NCBI GenBank assembly: GCA_003175695.1
Contig: PSRA01000258.1
Location: 62,001 to 126,000 of the forward strand
Reading direction: 5' to 3'
Source of the DNA: Bacteroidota bacterium
GTDB lineage: Bacteria; Bacteroidota; Bacteroidia; Chitinophagales; Chitinophagaceae
Length of the DNA: 64,000 nt
The stretch's first letter is position 1. Each line of letters opens with the position of its first letter. A model generated the notes under the pieces. It was given only the letters and a program-made list of their open reading frames with translations. It was not told the origin of the DNA and ran no database searches. Shown piece after piece: positions 56,553 to 64,000 of this stretch. A program made the position numbers and the translations under genes.

Positions 56553-59018
56553 ATGTTCCGGAACTATTTGCTAATCACCTTTCGCAACTTCAGAAATCAG
56601 AAGGTATTTACAATCTTAAATATTTTGGGTCTCGCTCTTGGTTTGGCAAGTGCTATCTTGATTTTTCTTTATGTGAACGACGAATTGAGGTATGATACCA
56701 TGCAGCCCTTTTATAAGGATACTTATCGCGTTGGCACCACTTTCATCAATCCCGATGGTCAACGTTTTGACAACACAGTAGCTCCCGGTTACTTTACCCG
56801 ATATCTGAAAGATAATCATAAAGAAGTCCTGCATACGTCGCGTATCGATTGGATTGGCTATCCAACATCTTTGGAGTATCGACCCAAGGAGAAAATCGTA
56901 TTGACAGAAGAGATTCGTTGGGCTGAACCCGGATTCGATAAAATCCTGGCTTTTCAACTCTTGAAAGGAAACCAGGAAACTATGTTTAAAGAATTCAACT
57001 CAATTCTTATGAGCGAGGCCGGGGCCAGAAAGATTTTTGGCGATGAAGATCCCGTTGGAAAAATTATCTCTCTAAAACATTTTTGGGCTACACATGACCG
57101 CGAGATAAATCTTGTCGTGACTGGTGTTTTCCGTGATTATCCTGCGAATTCTCATTTCAAACCCCAGTATATCGTGAATTTGAACGCCATGCACGATATT
57201 CAGGGTGAACATTTTGCAGATTACCTCGAGAGTTCAAGGTTCAATCAGTACATCGAATTTTTTGAAAGTTACATCGTTCTTCAGCACAATGCAGACATAA
57301 AGCCAGTTAACGATGAGCTGAATAAATTAGCAAGGCAATTACAAGAGTCCGATTCTTCTTTTCGGGCTAGTGGAGGAAAATTCATGGCATTCACTACGAA
57401 ATTGGCTGACCTTCATTTTGACGCAAAAAATATTTGGGAAAACAATAGTCATGGAAGCAAAGTTTACCTGACCATATTCAGTGTGATTGCCGTTATGATC
57501 ATGATCATTGCCTGCATCAACTACACTAACCTGGCAACTGCTCGTTCGTTGAAGCGCTCGAAAGAAGTGGGTTTGAGAAAAACTTTTGGCAGTTATCGCT
57601 ACCAATTAGCTGTGCAGTTCTTTTTTGAGTCGTTCCTGATGACTTTTGCCGCCCTTTTAGTATCGATTGGGTTAGTTATAATTTTTCTTCATCCATTTAA
57701 TCAACTTGCACATAAAACATTCACGATTGGTTCCCTGTTTGACCCATATATGATTTCTATCATGATTACCATCGTCTTATTCATGACTTTTGCTGCCGGG
57801 CTTTATCCCGCTTTTTATCTCTCGGGCTTTATCCCTGCCAGGGTACTTAAAGGTCAGATGGTCAAAGGAAAAATGGCTGAACTATTCCGCAAGAGCCTGG
57901 TAACGATTCAATATACGGTAGCTATCGGCTTACTGATCTATACTTTTATTGTGATTCAACAGATGGATCAGTTGAAGTCTACGAAATTGAACGAGCAGGG
58001 GAACCAGCTAATGGCTATCCGATTTGGAGGCATTGCAAAACAGGATCGTTTCCCGGCGTTCAAGCATGCTGTGTTGGAGGATCCACAAATCGAAAGTGTC
58101 ACCATGGCAAATCACTTACCGCGTCTCGATTTCTTTGGATGGATCGGAGCACAGGTGAAATTCCCCGCATTTGGTGACAAGGATCTGCAGTGGAACAAGT
58201 TAAATGTTGAATTTGATTTTCCAAAAACTTTTCACCTTGAATTCGTTGCAGGCAGGGATTTTCAGCTGGGTAATATCAATGATAGTTCTTCCGTAATTCT
58301 GAATGAAGCTGCAGTTAATGTTCTTCATCAGCCGATTTACAAAGTGCTGGGCACTACTATGCGGGACGCAAGAGACACCGGACGCCTGTACACTGTTATA
58401 GGTGTAGTTAAAGATTTTCCATTCCGATCCATGCACCAGCCAATTGAGCCTCTGATCCTGAATCCTCACCTCCATGATGTGGATAAAATTGTTTATGTCA
58501 AATTGCCTGCAGGAAAATTTCAGGAGAAAATTGCTTCCATCGAAAAGCAATGGAAGGCTTCTTTTCCCGGTTCAGGATTTGATCATTGGTTTGTGAATGA
58601 TGAATTTAATAGAATGTACAAATCAGAAATTACCGTTTCATCCCTTGCTAAAGTCTTTGCGGTACTTGCTATTCTGATCACGGTTCTGGGCGTATTCAGT
58701 CTTGCTTCTTATACGGCAGAACAACGCACAAAAGAAATCGGTATTCGAAAAGTCCTGGGAGCCGGAGATAATCATGTCCTTGCATTATTTGTTTCCATCT
58801 TCCTTAAAATATTTCTTATAGCGAGCCTGGTGGCAGTACCGATCGCATGGTTCGCAGCGTACAAATGGCTCCAAGGATTTGCTTACAGAGTTTCAATCAG
58901 TCCATTCATTATTCGTTGGAGTTTGCTGGGATTACTGACTGTCACATTATTGACCGTAGGTTTTGAAATATGGAAATCTGCTAAAGCAAACCCAGTCACT
59001 TCTTTGAGGACCGAGTGA
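56553..59018 (+). CDS. ABC transporter permease (MacB/FtsX type, two-module)
   Basis: MFRNYLLITFRNFRNQKVFTILNILGLALGLASAILIFLYV; ACINYTNLATARSLKRSKEVGLRKTFG; EQRTKEIGIRKVLGAGDNHV. Confidence 0.93.
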   Translation: MFRNYLLITFRNFRNQKVFTILNILGLALGLASAILIFLYVNDELRYDTMQPFYKDTYRVGTTFINPDGQRFDNTVAPGYFTRYLKDNHKEVLHTSRIDWIGYPTSLEYRPKEKIVLTEEIRWAEPGFDKILAFQLLKGNQETMFKEFNSILMSEAGARKIFGDEDPVGKIISLKHFWATHDREINLVVTGVFRDYPANSHFKPQYIVNLNAMHDIQGEHFADYLESSRFNQYIEFFESYIVLQHNADIKPVNDELNKLARQLQESDSSFRASGGKFMAFTTKLADLHFDAKNIWENNSHGSKVYLTIFSVIAVMIMIIACINYTNLATARSLKRSKEVGLRKTFGSYRYQLAVQFFFESFLMTFAALLVSIGLVIIFLHPFNQLAHKTFTIGSLFDPYMISIMITIVLFMTFAAGLYPAFYLSGFIPARVLKGQMVKGKMAELFRKSLVTIQYTVAIGLLIYTFIVIQQMDQLKSTKLNEQGNQLMAIRFGGIAKQDRFPAFKHAVLEDPQIESVTMANHLPRLDFFGWIGAQVKFPAFGDKDLQWNKLNVEFDFPKTFHLEFVAGRDFQLGNINDSSSVILNEAAVNVLHQPIYKVLGTTMRDARDTGRLYTVIGVVKDFPFRSMHQPIEPLILNPHLHDVDKIVYVKLPAGKFQEKIASIEKQWKASFPGSGFDHWFVNDEFNRMYKSEITVSSLAKVFAVLAILITVLGVFSLASYTAEQRTKEIGIRKVLGAGDNHVLALFVSIFLKIFLIASLVAVPIAWFAAYKWLQGFAYRVSISPFIIRWSLLGLLTVTLLTVGFEIWKSAKANPVTSLRTE

Positions 59019-59083
59019 TTGAGTCGGCAGTCTGACGCATCAAGTATATCAAGTATCAGAAAATCCACTTTAGCTAGAGACTT

Positions 59084-59881
59084 TTAGTGAAAGCGATATC
59101 CCAGTATCACTTTAAATATTCCATTGTCAGTGGACTGCGTAAGCCCCCATCCGTATCCACAATTGAATTCCCAATTGGGAGACCAATCGAGATCAATGGC
59201 AGCAAATAACTGATGTCGCTGGTTCTGGGCAGGGAAAAAATTATTCAAAGGACCAATTGAACCATAATATTCCACACCTGCTGCAATGACTTTTGTGAAA
59301 TCAAATGATATTTTTGCATTGGGGGAAAAAACGAATCCAAAATCCTTGGAAGATCCATGAAAGGATTTATCGAATGTTGGATTCAAGGATGCATACAACC
59401 TGCCAATTTGCTTGTCAACAATAGGTCTGATTTCAAGCGTCCAATTGTCCTCGCTGTACTCAGGCTTTTGATATCCTCCTTCCAAGGAAAGACTCGCGCC
59501 AACGGGCCAGTTCCATTCTTTCGGAACCATTACTCTGGGTCGGATATGACTGCCAACGTAATTGGACCTGTTATTGCTTCCGAATGCAGTGAAGAAATAA
59601 AAACCTACTTCGAAGTAATTGGTGAATCCATGAGTTACTTCGATGGTCTCGTGCAGCATGTGGTTAGTAGGTAAAACTCCATCCTCAACTGTTTTCGTTC
59701 CATCAAAAGTATAATTGCTGTGCAATTCCAGCATAGTCGCGCGTTTGCTGACTGTTTGAGAACCATAAACCTGGATCTCATAATTTTCTTGTGCAGAAGA
59801 GGAGTGGACCAAGATGCAAATTCCAAGTAAAACGATAAAAAGCCTTTTCGATGTGTGAGTCTTCCAATGCAAGGGTATCAT
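59084..59881 (-). CDS. Hypothetical outer-membrane protein
   Basis: MIPLHWKTHTSKRLFIVLLGICILVHSSSAQ signal; barrel-type strands; C-term FKVILGYRFH. Confidence 0.65.
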   Translation of the reverse strand: MIPLHWKTHTSKRLFIVLLGICILVHSSSAQENYEIQVYGSQTVSKRATMLELHSNYTFDGTKTVEDGVLPTNHMLHETIEVTHGFTNYFEVGFYFFTAFGSNNRSNYVGSHIRPRVMVPKEWNWPVGASLSLEGGYQKPEYSEDNWTLEIRPIVDKQIGRLYASLNPTFDKSFHGSSKDFGFVFSPNAKISFDFTKVIAAGVEYYGSIGPLNNFFPAQNQRHQLFAAIDLDWSPNWEFNCGYGWGLTQSTDNGIFKVILGYRFH

Positions 59882-59969
59882 GGTCCTGTAAAAATAATGA
59901 ATCGATGCTTTGGAGTTCGGCAGCGTCAATCTTTTTTTATCCGGACAAAAATTTTCGGATATGCCATAT

Positions 59970-60713
59970 CTAGTAAGAGTAGGTCTTGATAACAACTGCA
60001 TCTGCTGCTCCGGTAGTTACAGCACTGTCAACTATAAGCCGATGACTACTGTCAAAAGTGTAGTAATGAGTAGCTGTTTCAATGGATCCATTGTCATTAG
60101 ATGTTGCTGTTTTCACCAAATTCTTCGACTGATAGTAATAAGTCTGGCCCATCGACAAATTGTTAACAAGATTGTAATAATCATACGTGACGGTCTTACC
60201 AAGATCATCCACCTGTTGAACGAGGTTGCCACTGGCATCATAAGTATAATCAGTCGTTTGGTTCAGAACGTTACCGGTAGAATGAAAATCATATTGTTTT
60301 AATTCCACTAATTCTTTCGATGCATTGTACGAATATTTTTCTGTGGAAGTATCGTTCGTGTCATTGTACTGGAAAGTACTATCTATCAATGATAAATTAT
60401 TCAACCAGATATTTTCATGAATGCTTAAAGCATTTGAATTATATAAATCCATCGTCAGCTGATTGTCCGTTTGAAATTTGTAAACAAACTTGAGGAGGGG
60501 CGGATCAGGAATTGACACAAGGCTGATCAGGCGACTTTTTGAATCATAAGTTAGATTGTAAGTCAGTTTCTGATTGCCGACTACAGACGATCTAAGTTCT
60601 TCTGTATAAACTTTGGGAAGATTATTTGACTGATTATTTGGACTATTGTTGTCTTTTTTGCATGCACAAAAAAGCAGTGCACCCAAAACGGCTGACCAGG
60701 AATATTTTTTCAC
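59970..60713 (-). CDS. Hypothetical lipoprotein with YD-repeat-like strands
   Basis: Lipobox LLFCACKKD; TYDSKSRLISL, YSYNASKELVELKQYD, DYTYDASGNLVQQVDDLGKTVTYDY. Confidence 0.7.
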   Translation of the reverse strand: MKKYSWSAVLGALLFCACKKDNNSPNNQSNNLPKVYTEELRSSVVGNQKLTYNLTYDSKSRLISLVSIPDPPLLKFVYKFQTDNQLTMDLYNSNALSIHENIWLNNLSLIDSTFQYNDTNDTSTEKYSYNASKELVELKQYDFHSTGNVLNQTTDYTYDASGNLVQQVDDLGKTVTYDYYNLVNNLSMGQTYYYQSKNLVKTATSNDNGSIETATHYYTFDSSHRLIVDSAVTTGAADAVVIKTYSY

Positions 60714-60997
60714 GTTGAATTGTTAGGAAGAGCAAATATATTTTTTATCCGCTAAATATGCAAGCTTTGAACCCACTTTATATTGTTCCACTAAGTATCG
60801 TCCATGAACAAACGATAAATTAAGATAGTATTACTTTTGAACTCATTCTTGCCCTGTTTTTTTATCCATAGTTCCTGGCGAAGTCGCTATGAATTGACGA
60901 ATTTTTCTGACTGTAGTGATGCTGGACTTCATATGTTTGACAACCGGTCTTAGTCAGGAAATATTCTGTTGTATATTTATTATTAAAATTATGGATC

Positions 60998-61909
60998 ATG
61001 CCTGTAATAGGAAATACACCAATAGTTAAATTGGAGCGATTGAGCGAACCCGGATGCGCAGAGATTTATGTAAAATATGAAGGCGCGAATCCAACCGGAA
61101 GTATGAAAGATAGAATGGCACTATCGATGATTGAAGGTGCAGAAAGAAGAGGGCAACTGAAACAAGGTGGCAGCGTCGTTGAATACACTGGAGGAAGTAC
61201 CGGCAGCTCTTTGGCCATGGTATGCGCGATGAAAGGATATAAGGCGCTTTTTGTTTCTTCTGATGCTTTTTCTAAAGAAAAGTTACAAACGATGCGTGCT
61301 TTCGGCGCAGAGTTGGAAATTGTTCCAAGTGAAAATGGATTCATTACCGCCAAATTGATTCAAACCTTAATTGAACGTGCTAGAGAACATAGCAAACAAC
61401 CGAATACATTTTGGACGGATCAATTTAATAATGTTGACAACCGCAACGCTTACCACAATTTGGCGAGAGAAATTATTGATCAGCTGGGGAAAGACATTCA
61501 TGAATTCATTATGGGTGTTGGAACCGGCGGTGCTTTCTCTGGTACTGCAGAAGTTTTGAAGGAACAAGTTCCAGGCATCAGGTGCATCCCGATTGAACCG
61601 CTTCATGTGCGCGCACTTTCTGGTGGGGATGTATCGGGTAAGCATAAACTCGAGGGAATTGGCTCTGGTTTCGTTCCAAAAATTGCGCGTCTTGACCTCG
61701 CAGATGAAATCATTGCTGTTTCAGATGAAGATGCAATACAAACTGCGAGGAACCTGGCAAGAAAGGAAGGAATTTTTGGTGGAGCGACGTCGGGTGCCAA
61801 TGTATGGGCGGCTATTCAACGAGCACGAGCGCTGGGGCCCGGGAAAAAAATTGTAACGATAATTGTAGACTCCGGACTCAAATATCTAAATGGAGACCTC
61901 TACAAATAA
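60998..61909 (+). CDS. PLP-dependent cysteine synthase family protein
   Basis: IGNTPIVKLERL; PLP Lys in GANPTGSMKDRMA; EYTGGSTGSSLAMVCA; GVGTGGAFSGTAEVLKE. Confidence 0.93.
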   Translation: MPVIGNTPIVKLERLSEPGCAEIYVKYEGANPTGSMKDRMALSMIEGAERRGQLKQGGSVVEYTGGSTGSSLAMVCAMKGYKALFVSSDAFSKEKLQTMRAFGAELEIVPSENGFITAKLIQTLIERAREHSKQPNTFWTDQFNNVDNRNAYHNLAREIIDQLGKDIHEFIMGVGTGGAFSGTAEVLKEQVPGIRCIPIEPLHVRALSGGDVSGKHKLEGIGSGFVPKIARLDLADEIIAVSDEDAIQTARNLARKEGIFGGATSGANVWAAIQRARALGPGKKIVTIIVDSGLKYLNGDLYK

Positions 61910-61964
61910 GCCACTGAATTTTGTGTCTCGCAAAGGCGCAAAGTAAGCGCAAAGATGCAAATGA

Positions 61965-62026
61965 AAAGAGCGGGGAACAGGTAAGAGAGGCGGATTCTGC
62001 GCTCTCCTACCTGTTCCTCGCTCTTT
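61965..62026. repeat. Intergenic hairpin repeat, family A
   Basis: AAAGAGCGGGGAACAGGTAAGAGAG...CTCTCCTACCTGTTCCTCGCTCTTT between convergent genes, preceded by cgcaaaggcgcaaag. Confidence 0.7.
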
Positions 62027-62037
62027 CTACTAACGCA

Positions 62038-62895
62038 TCATTTTCCCAAAATAAAGGCTGCACTGTCTTTAAACGTGTCAAAGTCCATCTCAACAAAATA
62101 GTATTTCAAACCACCCACTTTAGAAGCTTCAAAGAAATCCTTCCAATCGATGATCCCCTTGCCGATCGGTACCTGTTTTTTATCTGACGTCCAATCTGAT
62201 AAATGAGAAGAAAAGAAACGCCCCGGGTACTTTCTGAAATAGGTAGATGCTTTAAAGCCAAGATTAATCACTTCTGTTTGGAATTGCATCTTTACTAATT
62301 CCGGTTTAAACCTTGCCATGAGTGCATCATAAATCAACTGCCCATCAAGTGTGGCAAATTCCATGTCGTGGTTATGATACCCTGCCTGCATGCCGGCCTG
62401 CCTTATTTTTTCACCCGCGAGATTGAGTTTGTCTGCAGCATCCAGATAGTCTTTGAGTGTGGCGGTTTTTGGCAGGCCAAACGAAGAGCAGACCATATAA
62501 CTAAGATCCATTTCCTTCGAAAACGCAATGCGATCATCTAATTTGTCAGTCAATTCCTTGAAACCGAAATGGCAACTTGGACAATTTAGGCCAGCCTCTT
62601 CAATGGTTTTCCTGATGTCCGCAGGTTTTGTATCCACCAGGAAGCCAAAGCCAGCATTGACATATCCAGGAGGGGAGCACATTTCAACATATTTATATCC
62701 AAATCCTGCCATTGTTTTTAATACTCCTGAAAAATCTTTGGCGAGCATACTCCTGATGGGGTAGGTCTGAAATCCAAGTGCCACGTCAGCATTTGGAATT
62801 GCCGGATTTGCCAAAAGTCGGTTATTCATTTGCGATAGTATCAGCGCGCCTCCGGCGCCAATGGCTGCCTGGCTAATAAATTTTCTTCTGTTCAT
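62038..62895 (-). CDS. Sugar phosphate isomerase/epimerase, Tat-type signal
   Basis: MNRRKFISQAAIGAGGALILSQ; GYKYVEMCSPPG; AGYHNHDMEFATLDGQ. Confidence 0.88.
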   Translation of the reverse strand: MNRRKFISQAAIGAGGALILSQMNNRLLANPAIPNADVALGFQTYPIRSMLAKDFSGVLKTMAGFGYKYVEMCSPPGYVNAGFGFLVDTKPADIRKTIEEAGLNCPSCHFGFKELTDKLDDRIAFSKEMDLSYMVCSSFGLPKTATLKDYLDAADKLNLAGEKIRQAGMQAGYHNHDMEFATLDGQLIYDALMARFKPELVKMQFQTEVINLGFKASTYFRKYPGRFFSSHLSDWTSDKKQVPIGKGIIDWKDFFEASKVGGLKYYFVEMDFDTFKDSAAFILGK

Positions 62896-62917
62896 ATAAT
62901 GGATCTTAAGCTGTTAA

Positions 62918-64000
62918 TTAGATATTATCTGGAGTCCAACCTTGTCTATAATCGCGCGATAAATATTTATTGGCGTCAGGAACATTTGTAATTTTTAAAT
63001 TGGCTGCATCATACTCAAGGAGACGTCCAGACCGCAGAGATGCCGCATAAAGATTAACTGCTTCCGTGAGGAATTCTGCTTCTGAAAAATTACCTGGGTA
63101 TTGCTTGCCAGATTTGCAAGCCTCTACAAAAAGAGGAAGCGCTTTGGAAGTTTGCTCAACTTGGTTGCGTGTGTCTGGTTTCGGAGCTATGCTCGCAGCA
63201 TTCGGCCCTGAAATGATTTGTGGATTTTGAACGTTGAATCCCGCAAGTATCTTTCCCTTGTCACCAACAAACATCATTCCTTCGGCTGGCAATTCCTTAT
63301 TGCCTTGAATTAGTTCCACTGGTTTTGGAGGTCGCATGCCTCCGTCATACCAACAAAGGTCAACAGCGGGTCTTGATCCATTTGCCGGATATTTAAACCG
63401 CACAGTACTGGCCATTGGAAATGAAAAATCATTGTGTATTTGGAAAGGCACGGGATAATCGTGCATAGCTACCACATGACTCAAATTGGGCTCGACCACG
63501 GTAGGTGAAGTAAGTTTCAATGCATTGAACACCGTCCATAAACTGTAGTGGCCCATATCTGCCATAGATCCCCCACCGAAATCATACCACCCGCGGAATA
63601 CCATATTCGTATATTCAGGGTGATAAGGACGATTTGCTTCTGGTCCTAACCAAAGATCCCAGTCCAGACCGTCAGGAACAGGCGGTGTGTCAGTAGGAAT
63701 CATCGGATATTGCGGCCATACGGGACGGTTAGTCCAGTTATGAACCTCCTGTAATGTTCCTATTTCGCCTCCATTGATCCAGGCCATTACTTGTTCCATT
63801 GAACCATTAGAATCCCAGGGAATTAGATGAGTAATCACCTTTGAATTTCTTGATGCTTCAATTACTTTTTTCCCTTCTAGCAGACGATTTGAAATGGGCT
63901 TGTGAACTAGAACATGTTTGCCTCTTTTTATTGCCGCCATACAGAATAATCCGTGAAGATGATCCGGTGTCATGATCTTGACTGCATCAACCGTTTTCTC
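62918..64000 (-). CDS. Gfo/Idh/MocA family oxidoreductase (5' end outside the window)
   Basis: Frame stays open to the window edge (EKTVDAVKIMTPDHLHGLFCMAAIKRGKHVLVHKPISNRLLEGKKVIEAS); GWYDFGGGSMADMGHYSLWTVFNAL. Confidence 0.92.
   Translation of the reverse strand, partial: EKTVDAVKIMTPDHLHGLFCMAAIKRGKHVLVHKPISNRLLEGKKVIEASRNSKVITHLIPWDSNGSMEQVMAWINGGEIGTLQEVHNWTNRPVWPQYPMIPTDTPPVPDGLDWDLWLGPEANRPYHPEYTNMVFRGWYDFGGGSMADMGHYSLWTVFNALKLTSPTVVEPNLSHVVAMHDYPVPFQIHNDFSFPMASTVRFKYPANGSRPAVDLCWYDGGMRPPKPVELIQGNKELPAEGMMFVGDKGKILAGFNVQNPQIISGPNAASIAPKPDTRNQVEQTSKALPLFVEACKSGKQYPGNFSEAEFLTEAVNLYAASLRSGRLLEYDAANLKITNVPDANKYLSRDYRQGWTPDNI

Noticed and set aside
1-64000. CRISPR array, tRNA or rRNA genes
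   Set aside because: No regularly spaced direct repeats, and no cloverleaf or rRNA-like stretches were recognised while reading; a tRNAscan/Infernal run would be decisive.

Overview
The 64 kb window is a chromosomal segment from a Bacteroidota genome. The gene families suggest the Cytophagales, but this is inference. About 50 protein-coding genes are supported, and I saw no rRNA, tRNA or CRISPR array. Most genes are ordinary accessory or metabolic functions: three large orphan MacB/FtsX-type ABC permeases, two class-C beta-lactamase-fold hydrolases, MscS, SulP, a sulfatase, a lipase maturation factor, an alpha-carbonic anhydrase, small cytochromes c, Crp/Fnr regulators, sugar isomerases and a cysteine-synthase-like enzyme. 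Less ordinary points are: (1) a partial probable radical SAM gene divergent from a KAS III plus acyl-CoA ligase pair; (2) a DUF4062-NB-ARC-TPR STAND NTPase; (3) a 31.9-36.0 kb block that reads as a decayed nitrogen-oxide respiration island, with a frameshifted mobA remnant, a NosL-like half-gene running into a Crp/Fnr C-terminal relic, and a double palindromic operator; (4) several other gene relics in gaps (IS110/tolC junction, amidohydrolase tail, outer-membrane barrel, GH20 pieces); (5) a plastocyanin-like protein with altered copper ligands; (6) an ORF6N gene with a 36-bp in-frame tandem duplication; (7) two families of intergenic hairpin repeats. All family calls come from reading motifs by eye; no database search was run.
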